Positions 16,073 through 24,528 of a DNA stretch of 64,000 bases are shown in pieces (within the stretch, counting starts at the first letter, position 1; each line of letters begins with the position of its first letter). Both the position numbers and the translations under genes were made by a program. Origin of the DNA: Pedobacter foliorum (GTDB taxonomy: Bacteria; Bacteroidota; Bacteroidia; Sphingobacteriales; Sphingobacteriaceae); the NCBI RefSeq assembly GCF_013266735.1, contig NZ_JABSNU010000008.1, forward strand, positions 186,001-250,000, given 5' to 3'. The notes beneath the pieces are model-generated. The model saw only the letters and a list, made by a program, of their open reading frames with translations, was not told the DNA's origin and ran no database searches.

Positions 16073-18943
16073 TTAGTTGTAAAGACCTTGTATCTTTACC
16101 AAATCAACTGTGTTTGATGGTTTAAAATTAGAACTGCTCATATATTTTTTGAGACTATAAAGTAATTGTCTTGCTTCAGGACGTGTATTCTGATTAGAAA
16201 TCAGGTCGATAGAAGAAACCATCAATTTGCCATTTCCAACCTTACATTCAAAAACTAAACCAAGTGGGGTAGCAGTAACCCAGTCATCAATAACCCTTAC
16301 AATTGGATTTAATTGAGGGGCAACTGCATCAAGTTTGATGGCACTAGAATGCGTCATGGCATCCCACCATTGCCAGTTGCTATGATATTGAGCAGGGAAG
16401 TCTGTCAACGCAGGGTGTTTAGGGTTGCATAGGATACCTAAAGTAGTTGGTGGTTGCTTGCGTGTCCATGCTGTATTCCAGAATATAGAAGAAAATCCAA
16501 TCTGTACACTGCCACCCATTTCAGGCTTAACTGTTCCTTTTTTTAAGGTAAGCAGTACGTTCCGACCTTCATTAAGTGCTTCAATAGCTTTTGTATCCAG
16601 TGTTTGTGTTACCACAACGCTGTTTGCAGATTCGGGTAAAGTTGTGGGGTACACGAATATATCCCATTGGTTTGCATGACTTCCTATGTTAGCTTTTAAA
16701 ATCAGACGTTGTGCTTTTGTGATTGATTTGATCTGTTGCTTTATTGTGCCCAGTTTTATTGCGTTTCCTAAAGGAATACCGTCGCTAGTGAAGCTCCCAC
16801 TGAATAGTTTATTTCCATTTTCTGATTGGATACTCCAGTTTATTACTGATTTTTTTATTGGTCCGTCTCCAAAATTTGCTATTTCTAATGGGACTACCAA
16901 TTCCTCATCATTGGTGTAATTCATTTTTGGAAATCTGGCTAAAAGCACTACTGAATTACAGAATTGACTGTATTCGGTAGCAGTTATATAGCCTTTTGCC
17001 TCCCAGAATGGATCAAGAACGCCTACTAGAGCTGTACCTTGTCCGGGGAAATCATTTAGGCCTAAAAGCTGGAAGCCTGCAAATCCAGGAGTGCGTAGTG
17101 CAGCTTCAATATCAGCTTTATAACATAGTGCCTGAAGTTTTCCTGAAGCCAGAACAAAGCTATCTGCTAACTTCTCCATTCCATTTTCTTTAAGCTTATC
17201 CTGAAATATTTCAAAGTTTTTAGCTTTTAATACTCCATCATATTTCTTAATCTCTCTAAAATTAGGATAGACACACCACTGACCAATTTCATGACTAACT
17301 GTAGGTTGTTTCCATTTAGAAATGATACCAGTCCAATCATAATCTGATCTTGGCGCTCCCTTGTTGATGATACTGGTTAATCCTGCGCCCCAACCCTGAA
17401 TTCTTGGGTCAGGAGTATTGTTGAAATCGCTGGCCTCTACTACTGGCCATCCTGCTGCGGTAGTATATAGTCTTCTTTTATCTTTTACTTTCCAGTAGTT
17501 CACAAACTCGGTTAAGTAATTTACCATGTTCTTACCACCTGGTTCATTTCCATAGGTCATCATTACAAATGAAGGGTGGTTACCGTATGCCTTAACCATT
17601 CTCTCGCTTTCCTCATAAATGTATTTGTCTAGCGGCTTCCCATCTCCAATTACTGCTCCTTTTTCGCCATTAGACCATGCAGAACATTCTGCCTGTACAA
17701 AAATACCTAACTTATCTGCTGCTGTAAATGCGGCTTCCGGTGGGCACCAAGAGTGAAATCGAACATGGTTTAATCCATATGACTTTACCTGGCTTAAAAT
17801 TTTTGTCCATGAGGTAACATCTGTTGGTGGAAAACCTGTTTTAGGAAATGCAGCACAATCCAAAGTTCCACGCAGAAAAATCAGATCATTATTTATACTT
17901 AACTGAGTACCTTTTGCTTTAAAATCGCGCATGCCAAATGATATTTGTTTGCTATCTGCTTCTTTTGACTCGGCTTGCTTTAATGTTACATTAAGGTTGT
18001 ATAAATTAGGGTGAAATTCATTCCATAATAGGGGATTACTTCCCATCGGGTAAGTTATTTCTATAACTTGTAGATTTTCTTTAGCACTCAGGCTTTTTGT
18101 AAACGGTTTTAGTTTTTCGGCGCCTGATTTATTGGTCGAAGCCATCAAATCTATTGATACGTCCTTTGAATTGCCTGTTGTGTTGGTAATTTCAATCTTT
18201 ACCAGAATCTGCTTCTTATCGATATCAGGATAGAGTTGTACATCAGAAATAAAAACCAGAGGTCGCGCTTTCATACTTAACTCACCGATCATACCATTCC
18301 AGTTGGTTTGTGTGTGATCAGTAACACTATGGGCATTGTCACCCATATTAATGTCTTTTATTTGATTGTCAACTCTTATGGTTAATCGATGTGTTCCTGA
18401 AGTTAATTTGCTGCCAATATCAAACAAGTGACTTGTTCCAAGGCTATTTTCCATGCCTATTTTTACATCATCAACCCATACTGTAGTTTCCCAATGGCTT
18501 CTTTCAATAAAAAGCTGGATGTGTTTACCTTTCCATGAAGCTGGAACATTTACTGTCTTTTGGTACCAAGCAGCACCTCTGTAATATTTAGTTGGTTGCA
18601 ACCAGAAAGGGATTTTGATGTTTCCTGGCTGACGATATTTTGCATATTCGTCATTTTTAAACCAGGACATATCCAGAATATCCCCAGCCCATGGAGTTTT
18701 CGTCGAAACTTCATCTCCTTTACCATTTGTAGTCATCGATCCCGGAAGTTTAATCTCTTCGTTTAACTTACGGGTGTACCATTTCTCCGAAACTCCCTTA
18801 TCAAGTGAGTCTGTTTGAAATGACCATGTGCCTGAAAGGTCAATACGGTCTTTGTTCTCTTTTTTTGATTGAGCAAAGGCATTAATCGTTGTGAGTAGAA
18901 GTGCTAAAAGGATAAATTGAAGACTCTGGAAATATCTGTTCAT
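16073..18943 (-). CDS. Secreted glycoside hydrolase family 2 enzyme
   Basis: A 956-residue protein with a signal peptide ending AFAQSKK, a GH2 jelly-roll sugar-binding domain (about 40-225; YYRGAAWYQKTVNVP, IERSHWETTVWVDDVKIG), an immunoglobulin-like domain, and a TIM barrel (about 350-640). The acid/base Glu is in TYGNEPGG and the nucleophile candidate is in VSHEIGQW. A C-terminal region of about 300 residues continues with beta domains. It hydrolyses a beta-linked sugar in the periplasm, with beta-galactosidase or beta-glucuronidase activity most common in this family, but the substrate is not readable. No SusC/SusD pair is adjacent, so it is not in an obvious polysaccharide utilisation locus. 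Confidence 0.85.
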   Translation of the reverse strand: MNRYFQSLQFILLALLLTTINAFAQSKKENKDRIDLSGTWSFQTDSLDKGVSEKWYTRKLNEEIKLPGSMTTNGKGDEVSTKTPWAGDILDMSWFKNDEYAKYRQPGNIKIPFWLQPTKYYRGAAWYQKTVNVPASWKGKHIQLFIERSHWETTVWVDDVKIGMENSLGTSHLFDIGSKLTSGTHRLTIRVDNQIKDINMGDNAHSVTDHTQTNWNGMIGELSMKARPLVFISDVQLYPDIDKKQILVKIEITNTTGNSKDVSIDLMASTNKSGAEKLKPFTKSLSAKENLQVIEITYPMGSNPLLWNEFHPNLYNLNVTLKQAESKEADSKQISFGMRDFKAKGTQLSINNDLIFLRGTLDCAAFPKTGFPPTDVTSWTKILSQVKSYGLNHVRFHSWCPPEAAFTAADKLGIFVQAECSAWSNGEKGAVIGDGKPLDKYIYEESERMVKAYGNHPSFVMMTYGNEPGGKNMVNYLTEFVNYWKVKDKRRLYTTAAGWPVVEASDFNNTPDPRIQGWGAGLTSIINKGAPRSDYDWTGIISKWKQPTVSHEIGQWCVYPNFREIKKYDGVLKAKNFEIFQDKLKENGMEKLADSFVLASGKLQALCYKADIEAALRTPGFAGFQLLGLNDFPGQGTALVGVLDPFWEAKGYITATEYSQFCNSVVLLARFPKMNYTNDEELVVPLEIANFGDGPIKKSVINWSIQSENGNKLFSGSFTSDGIPLGNAIKLGTIKQQIKSITKAQRLILKANIGSHANQWDIFVYPTTLPESANSVVVTQTLDTKAIEALNEGRNVLLTLKKGTVKPEMGGSVQIGFSSIFWNTAWTRKQPPTTLGILCNPKHPALTDFPAQYHSNWQWWDAMTHSSAIKLDAVAPQLNPIVRVIDDWVTATPLGLVFECKVGNGKLMVSSIDLISNQNTRPEARQLLYSLKKYMSSSNFKPSNTVDLVKIQGLYN

Positions 18944-19058
18944 AAGGGTTCATTTGGATGGTATAAAGTTTGAGGTTTTATTAGAAATTTGGATGGATTA
19001 ACTGTTAAAAAAGATGGACTATTTTACTAAATAAGTTAATGATTATAAAGCTAATAAG

Positions 19059-19103
19059 CAGAAAGGCCATTTTGTGATACGATATCACAAAATGGCCTTT
19101 CTG
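19059..19103. terminator. Perfect 21-bp hairpin with T-run on the plus strand
   Basis: Positions 19059-19079 and 19083-19103 are perfectly complementary over 21 bp around a 3-base loop. The T-run (19104-19109) follows on the plus strand, while the flanking genes are both on the minus strand, so as an intrinsic terminator it would stop plus-strand transcription. It may still end the ABC-F transcript by structure alone. Confidence 0.6.
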
Positions 19104-19129
19104 TTTTTTAATGAAATAAGAGGTTTTCT

Positions 19130-20758
19130 CTATTTCGTTTTATATAATGAAGCGCGCAAAGCTGCAACATCTTCACTTGTAATATACTCGTCGTAAGTCA
19201 TCATTTTATCAATTGTTCCATTAGGAGTCAATTCAATGACGCGTGTTGCCACAGACTCAGTTAATGCATGATCTCGTGAAGTAAATAGAGCCGTTCCTTT
19301 GAAATCCTTTAAACCATTGTTTAATGCAGTAATAGATTCAAGGTCAAGGTGATTCGTTGGCTCATCAAACATTAAAAGGTTGGCGTGTCTTAACATCATT
19401 TGAGAGAACATGCAACGCATTTTCTCACCTCCTGATAGTACTTTTACATTTTTAAGTACCTCTTCTCCAGAGAAAAGCATTCTGCCAAGGAAACTTCTTA
19501 CAAATTGCTCATCCTGATCAGTACCTGAATATTCACGAAGCCAGTCAACAAGGTTTTCGTCTTTACCTTCAAAATAAGGAGTGTTGTCGTTAGGTATATC
19601 AGCAGTATTAATAGTTATACCAAACTTAAATTCACCTGTATAGTTTTTCTCACGACCTGTTAATACATTATAAAATGCAGTAGTAGCAAGACTGTTTTGA
19701 GAAAGGACAGCAATTTTATCACCTTTATTAACCATGAAGTTGATGTTTTTAAACATTACTTCACCATTTAAAGTGCATGAAAGGTTCTCTACCTGTAAAA
19801 TCTGATCGCCAGCCTCTCTGCCAAGGTTGTTAAACAGGATGGCAGGGTATTTTCTGCTTGATGCCTTAATCTCAGAAATGTCGATTTTATCTAAAGCCTT
19901 TTTACGCGAAGTTGCTTGTTTTGATTTAGAAGCATTGGCGCTAAAACGCTGAATAAACTCCTGAAGCTCTTTAACTTTCTCTTCCAGTTTTTTATTCTGA
20001 TCACCACGTTGTTTCAATGCAAGCTGACTTGATTCATACCAGAAAGAGTAGTTACCAGAGTAAATACTCATTTTGCTGAAATCGATGTCGACGATGTGCG
20101 TACAAACCGCATCTAAAAAGTGCCTATCGTGAGATACCACCAATACGATGCTTTGATAATCAGCTAAGAAATTCTCTAACCAGGCAATTGTATCGATGTC
20201 CAAATCGTTGGTAGGCTCATCCAGTAATAAGATGTCCGGATTTCCAAATAAAGCTTGTGCCAATAATACACGTACTTTTTGGTTACCATCAAGTTCTTTT
20301 AGTTGCTTATAGTGATGTTCTTCTTTAATACCTAAGTTACTAAGCATGGTAGCAGCGTTGCTTTCCATGTTCCAGCCATCCATTTCGGCAAATCTGTTTT
20401 CCAATTCGCCTGCACGTTCACCATCTTTATCAGAGAAATCTTCTTTTAAATAGATGGCATCTTTTTCTTTCATGATGTCATACAATTCCTTATGACCCAT
20501 CATTACAGTTTCAATTACGGTAAATTCATCAAACTCATAGTGGTTTTGTTTTAAAACTGCCATTCGTTCTCCGGGAGTAAAAGCTACACTACCTGTAGTT
20601 TGATTTACCTCGCCTGAAAGAATTTTAAGAAATGTTGATTTACCTGCTCCGTTGGCACCAATTACACCATAGCAGTTGCCATGAGTGAATTTTAGGTTAA
20701 CATCTTCGAATAAAGTGCGTTTTCCGTAACGGAGTGATAAATTAGAAACTGAAATCAT
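19130..20758 (-). CDS. YbiT-like ABC-F protein with one degenerate ATP site
   Basis: A 542-residue two-domain ABC protein resembling E. coli YbiT, probably acting at the ribosome. The first domain has a good Walker A (GANGAGKST), Walker B (LLLDEPTNDLD) and H-switch (VSHDRHFL). The second has an intact signature (LSGGEKMRC) and Walker B (LMFDEPTNHLD), but its Walker A reads VLSQNSLATTAFY with no GK[ST], and its H-switch reads TSRDHAL. The signature of the first domain is LDGNQKVRVL rather than LSGGE. Thus one composite site is canonical and the other degenerate. The linker (about 245-310; RFSANASKSKQATSRKKALD) is conserved. Confidence 0.85.
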   Translation of the reverse strand: MISVSNLSLRYGKRTLFEDVNLKFTHGNCYGVIGANGAGKSTFLKILSGEVNQTTGSVAFTPGERMAVLKQNHYEFDEFTVIETVMMGHKELYDIMKEKDAIYLKEDFSDKDGERAGELENRFAEMDGWNMESNAATMLSNLGIKEEHHYKQLKELDGNQKVRVLLAQALFGNPDILLLDEPTNDLDIDTIAWLENFLADYQSIVLVVSHDRHFLDAVCTHIVDIDFSKMSIYSGNYSFWYESSQLALKQRGDQNKKLEEKVKELQEFIQRFSANASKSKQATSRKKALDKIDISEIKASSRKYPAILFNNLGREAGDQILQVENLSCTLNGEVMFKNINFMVNKGDKIAVLSQNSLATTAFYNVLTGREKNYTGEFKFGITINTADIPNDNTPYFEGKDENLVDWLREYSGTDQDEQFVRSFLGRMLFSGEEVLKNVKVLSGGEKMRCMFSQMMLRHANLLMFDEPTNHLDLESITALNNGLKDFKGTALFTSRDHALTESVATRVIELTPNGTIDKMMTYDEYITSEDVAALRASLYKTK

Positions 20759-20909
20759 ATTGCTGAAAAATAAGTCGCAAAGGTAGGCATAATTTATAAA
20801 ATCATTAAGATTTTTAGCTATATCGGGGAATGCTTGTTGGTTTTATATAAGTTTGAAGTTCAAAATTTCTAAATTAGAAAATCAGAAACCGATTTTTAAT
20901 ACAATTTAA

Positions 20910-21479
20910 GTGAACAAGGAAGAGTTAATTGCAAGACTAGGTGCTTCGATGGAGTTTCAGATGGTGGCCAACTTAACCAGCATTGTTGAAAGTAATGACG
21001 TGAAAGTGGTTGATTTACTAGCTATTAGTTTTCATAAGAAAAAGGAAGTTGCTTTTAGATCTGCATGGATATTGGAATATTTTGCTACCCATAAACCAGA
21101 TGTGTTTATTGAACACATAGCGGAACTTATGTTCTTACTGGATAAACAGAAAAACCCATCGGCTATGCGTCATTATGCCAAAATTATTGCTCTAATAACT
21201 GATAGGAAGGCTAATGATATTTACAAGGAAAAGGTAGCAACGATAGATTTTGAACCTATTGTTGATGTCTTGTTTACCTGGCTGGTAGATACTGAGGTAT
21301 TGGTAGCCACTAAAGTGCATTGCATGCAAACCCTGGCAAACCTTGCTCCCAGATATGACTGGATTAAAGATGAGTTGTTGGAAACAATAGATCATTTGGT
21401 AGATATTGAAAGCGTTGCTTTTTTTGGTCGGGCCAAGCAAATCAGGAAGCAGTTAAAAAGAATCCCAAAGACCGTTTAG
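20910..21479 (+). CDS. Hypothetical HEAT-like helical protein
   Basis: A 189-residue soluble, all-helical protein starting at GTG 20910. Repeated helical pairs (LLAISFHKKKEVAFRSAWIL, IAELMFLLDKQKNPSAMRHY, VLVATKVHCMQTLANLAPRY) resemble HEAT/ARM repeats, which bind proteins. No catalytic residues are evident. It is divergent from the YbiT-like gene (151 bp) and 102 bp upstream of the nitroreductase. Function unknown. Confidence 0.65.
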   Translation: MNKEELIARLGASMEFQMVANLTSIVESNDVKVVDLLAISFHKKKEVAFRSAWILEYFATHKPDVFIEHIAELMFLLDKQKNPSAMRHYAKIIALITDRKANDIYKEKVATIDFEPIVDVLFTWLVDTEVLVATKVHCMQTLANLAPRYDWIKDELLETIDHLVDIESVAFFGRAKQIRKQLKRIPKTV

Positions 21480-21526
21480 TATAGAAACTATTACATCACG
21501 CAAACACTTCACTAAGGCATAAGTTC

Positions 21527-21534
21527 TATTTTTG
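21527..21534 (+). promoter_or_regulatory. -7 element of the nitroreductase promoter
   Basis: TATTTTTG matches TAnnTTTG 48 bases before the ATG at 21582. I see no good -33 TTTG at the expected distance, so the call is tentative. Confidence 0.4.
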
Positions 21535-21581
21535 TGACTTATGTGCTTTTTAAAAAATTAGCATAGCATTTGGTAGAGATT

Positions 21582-22166
21582 ATGGGAATGGAACAAGAAA
21601 TAGATATTTTAAGCAGGATTATTAAACGGAGACGGAGCATTTTTCCTGTAAGTTATACTGAACAGGAGGTACCTGTTGAAGTAATAAAACAAATTTTGGA
21701 TAGTGCTAACTACGCACCTACACATAAGTTAACGCAACCGTGGCGATTTATAGTTTTCAGAAATGAAGGTAAGGCTAAGCTTGGCCAGGAGCTTGCACGT
21801 TTATATAAGGAAACTACTCCGGCTAATCAGTTTTTACAAAAGAAGTACGATAGCATTTTAGAAAAGGCAGGACAGGCAAGTTGTATAATTACATTAAACG
21901 CGGCATTAAATTCAGATAAAGTACCAGAATGGGAAGAGCTTGCAGCGCTTGCCTGCGCGGTTCAGAATATGGCGCTTACGGCTGAGGCCTTAAATGTTGG
22001 AGCATATTGGAGTTCACCGGGAATGATTGTAGATCTGAAGTATTATCTTAACTTAGGGGAACAGGAGAAATGTTTTGGCCTTTTTTACATGGGATATCAT
22101 AATGAAGAACCCAGAGAGGCACAACGTGGTCCAATAGAAGATAAGATTAAATGGATAGAATCATAA
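21582..22166 (+). CDS. Nitroreductase-family flavoprotein
   Basis: About 194 residues with the FMN-binding nitroreductase fold: an N-terminal RRRSIFPVSY phosphate-binding arginine cluster, SANYAPTHKLTQPWRFIVFR, and ACAVQNMALTAEALNVGAYW followed by the C-terminal FGLFYMGY strand. Members reduce nitro compounds, quinones or flavins with NAD(P)H. The short form resembles YdjA. The start is taken at ATG 21582 (a TTG at 21570 is in frame). It is followed 3 bp later by the GreA-like gene, so the two are co-transcribed. Confidence 0.85.
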   Translation: MGMEQEIDILSRIIKRRRSIFPVSYTEQEVPVEVIKQILDSANYAPTHKLTQPWRFIVFRNEGKAKLGQELARLYKETTPANQFLQKKYDSILEKAGQASCIITLNAALNSDKVPEWEELAALACAVQNMALTAEALNVGAYWSSPGMIVDLKYYLNLGEQEKCFGLFYMGYHNEEPREAQRGPIEDKIKWIES

Positions 22167-22169
22167 TTT

Positions 22170-22622
22170 ATGCAGGATATTAAAGAAACACTATACCGTC
22201 TTTGTTTGAATTTTATGGAACAAAGAATCCAGACTGCTGAAGTTGCATTGCAACAAGCACGCGAAGCTAGTAACGATGATACTAAAAGCAGCGCAGGCGA
22301 TAAATATGAAACCAGCAGAGAAATGATGCAGCAAGATATTGACAGAAATAAACGTCTTCTTATGGATGCACAAGAGAATTTAAGACTGTTAAAGGTTATT
22401 GAGGTAAATCATGATTCTGAAATCATAAAGCACGGTAGTCTTGTATATACCAACAACGGTACATTTTACATTAGTGTTAGTGCAGGTCAGCTTACTGTTG
22501 ATGGTAAGGCTATATTTGCTATATCCCCTTCATCTCCCATTGGCAAATTGCTTTTGGATAAGAAGAAAGGGGATGCATTTAGTTTTAACGACAAGAAATT
22601 TGTTGTAGAGGCTGTAGCCTAA
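22170..22622 (+). CDS. GreA/GreB-like protein
   Basis: A 150-residue protein with an N-terminal antiparallel coiled coil (about 5-75; QRIQTAEVALQQAREASN ... DRNKRLLMDAQENLRLL) and a C-terminal domain ending SPIGKLLLDKKKGDAFSFND, which matches the FKBP-like end of GreA elongation factors. Such proteins bind the RNA polymerase secondary channel. The acidic tip expected for transcript cleavage is SNDD in the coiled-coil loop. It is often misannotated in Bacteroidota as 3-oxoacyl-ACP synthase, for which there is no support. Co-transcribed with the nitroreductase. Confidence 0.75.
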   Translation: MQDIKETLYRLCLNFMEQRIQTAEVALQQAREASNDDTKSSAGDKYETSREMMQQDIDRNKRLLMDAQENLRLLKVIEVNHDSEIIKHGSLVYTNNGTFYISVSAGQLTVDGKAIFAISPSSPIGKLLLDKKKGDAFSFNDKKFVVEAVA

Positions 22623-22624
22623 AG

Positions 22625-23479
22625 CTATTTAAAACTCTTATTTATACTATTGTTAAGGTTCTTAGCGGTATAAGTTCCTGGATCAATAATGCGTCGGATA
22701 GTGAAAAGCGGATTAGTCTCGTCTCTTTTGGTTGACAAGATGAAAGCCGCTTTAAATCCGTGCTCCTTTAACTTATGTAAAGTTTCCGGCTTCCAAACCC
22801 CATAAGGGTAAGCAAAATATTCTACTTTTTTACCGGTAATGGTTTCCAGTGTTTTCGTGGGCTTATCTATTTGTATCGCCCAATCCTCATCAGTAAACTG
22901 AGTAAAGTTTTTATGATTCCAGGTATGGCTGGCAATAACATGGCCCTCATCTGAAAGTGTCTTGATCTGAGCTTTACTCATGTATCGCGGCCTTCCAATA
23001 GATACGGTCATGATAAAGAATACGCCTTTAAAACCGTATTTTTTTAGTTCAGGTGCTGCAACAGTAAATTGATCCAGATCCGTATCATCAAAACTAATAA
23101 TGATTGGTTTCTCCGGAAGTTTAGCTCCATAATTTAAGTAATCATAAAGCTGGTCAGGTAAAATGGTATGATACCCACTGTCGGCAAGCATTTTAATGTG
23201 CTGCTTAAAATTAGCAGGAGGAATGATGTCATCATGAGCACGCTTGGAATCACTGGCTTTCCAATCCCTAATTTGATGATAACACAATACAGGTACCTCC
23301 TTTTTGCTGAGCACTTCTGTAGCAGTGGCTTCTTTTTTAGCCTTAGCACCAGTATCTATGGTGTCCTTTTCAGTTTTAGAATTTCCTGTTGCCGAAGCCG
23401 TTTCACTAAGACTAGTATTTACGCACCCTGAAGCTAATATCAGTAAAACAGTGCATAGACTTAAAAAGGATCTCTTCAT
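22625..23479 (-). CDS. Lipoprotein polysaccharide deacetylase (copy B)
   Basis: A 284-residue protein with a lipoprotein signal (lipobox LASGC), a low-complexity linker rich in Ser/Thr/Lys, and a NodB-type deacetylase domain. The metal Asp pair is in IISFDDTDLDQF and the His pair in SHTWNHKNF; the C-terminal FAYPYG motif is intact. It likely removes N- or O-acetyl groups from a cell-surface polysaccharide such as peptidoglycan or exopolysaccharide. Strongly similar to the next gene, 32 bp upstream on the same strand, so the pair arose by tandem duplication. Confidence 0.85.
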   Translation of the reverse strand: MKRSFLSLCTVLLILASGCVNTSLSETASATGNSKTEKDTIDTGAKAKKEATATEVLSKKEVPVLCYHQIRDWKASDSKRAHDDIIPPANFKQHIKMLADSGYHTILPDQLYDYLNYGAKLPEKPIIISFDDTDLDQFTVAAPELKKYGFKGVFFIMTVSIGRPRYMSKAQIKTLSDEGHVIASHTWNHKNFTQFTDEDWAIQIDKPTKTLETITGKKVEYFAYPYGVWKPETLHKLKEHGFKAAFILSTKRDETNPLFTIRRIIDPGTYTAKNLNNSINKSFK

Positions 23480-23511
23480 TTTAGAACGATTATTTTTACC
23501 TTTAAATAGTA

Positions 23512-24396
23512 TTAGAAGCTTTTTACAATGCTGTTGTGTAGCGTTTTAGGGCTCCAGTATCCACTTGCAATAATTCTTCTTATGGTAAATAATGGATCAT
23601 TTTGGTCACGTTTATCAGCAAGAGAGAAGGCCATTCTGAATCCACGTTTCTTTAATTCAGGGAAACCTTGAGCATTCCATAAACCAAATGGATAAGCAAA
23701 TTCAGTCATCTTTTTACCGGTAATTTCCTCCAGTTTTTTAGTCGGCTTATCTAACTGTTCTTCCCAATCTTTACCAGTATATTTTTTGAAATTCTTATGG
23801 TCGTAAGTATGACTGCCAATTACATTTCCTTCATCAGAAAGCTGTTTTATCTGTTCTTTAGTCATGTAGTCAACAAATTTACCTTTACGGCCAATAGATA
23901 CGGTCATGATAAAATAAACTGCTTTAAACCCGTATTTTTTTAAGGTTGGAGCAGCAATTGTAAACTGATCCATATCGGTATCATCAAAGGTAAACATGAT
24001 GGGCTTACTAGGCAATGGAGCGCCCGTATTCAGGTAAGCATATAATTGATCCGGTAGTATAGAATGATAACCGCTATCGGCAAGCATTTTAACCTGATCT
24101 TTAAAGTTTTGTATTTCAACGATGTAGTCTTTGCCCACCTTGCCATCTGTTGGTTTCCAGTTACGAACCTGGTGGTAACATAGAATAGGAACTTGTTTAC
24201 GCGCAAGTATGGTTTTAGCATCAGCAACCTTAATCTTGCTTACATCAATTTTTTCGCCTTGTACTTCTTCCTTTGATGAAGTTTGCGCTAAAGTATCTTT
24301 AACATCTGCATTATCAGTGTTAGTTTGAGATTTAGACTGACAGCTGGCCGTAAAAATTGCTGCTGCAGCTAGTAGGGGTAGAAGATGCTGTTTCAT
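23512..24396 (-). CDS. Lipoprotein polysaccharide deacetylase (copy A)
   Basis: A 294-residue paralogue of the downstream gene, with lipobox TASC, the linker, and the NodB domain: MFTFDDTDMDQF with the catalytic Asp pair, SHTYDHKNF with the His pair, and FAYPFGLW. The two differ mainly in the N-terminal linker and in the loop after the second histidine motif. Anchored by its lipid in the periplasm or outer membrane and probably acting on the same or a related glycan. First gene of the two-gene unit; 132 bp upstream lies the divergent S9 peptidase. Confidence 0.85.
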   Translation of the reverse strand: MKQHLLPLLAAAAIFTASCQSKSQTNTDNADVKDTLAQTSSKEEVQGEKIDVSKIKVADAKTILARKQVPILCYHQVRNWKPTDGKVGKDYIVEIQNFKDQVKMLADSGYHSILPDQLYAYLNTGAPLPSKPIMFTFDDTDMDQFTIAAPTLKKYGFKAVYFIMTVSIGRKGKFVDYMTKEQIKQLSDEGNVIGSHTYDHKNFKKYTGKDWEEQLDKPTKKLEEITGKKMTEFAYPFGLWNAQGFPELKKRGFRMAFSLADKRDQNDPLFTIRRIIASGYWSPKTLHNSIVKSF

Positions 24397-24528
24397 TTAT
24401 AAGTATTTGTGGCAAAACTATGAAATCAACGGCTATTTTATTGTATTAACTATCATATTTATTACAAATAAAGATTTCTCCTTCTTTAGTATTAATCAAT
24501 AATTTAGGCGTTTTAATTAACAGTTCAA

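Noticed and set aside
16425..17193. Plus-strand ORFs inside the GH2 gene
   Set aside because: Shadow frames of a clear 956-residue enzyme with full domain order.
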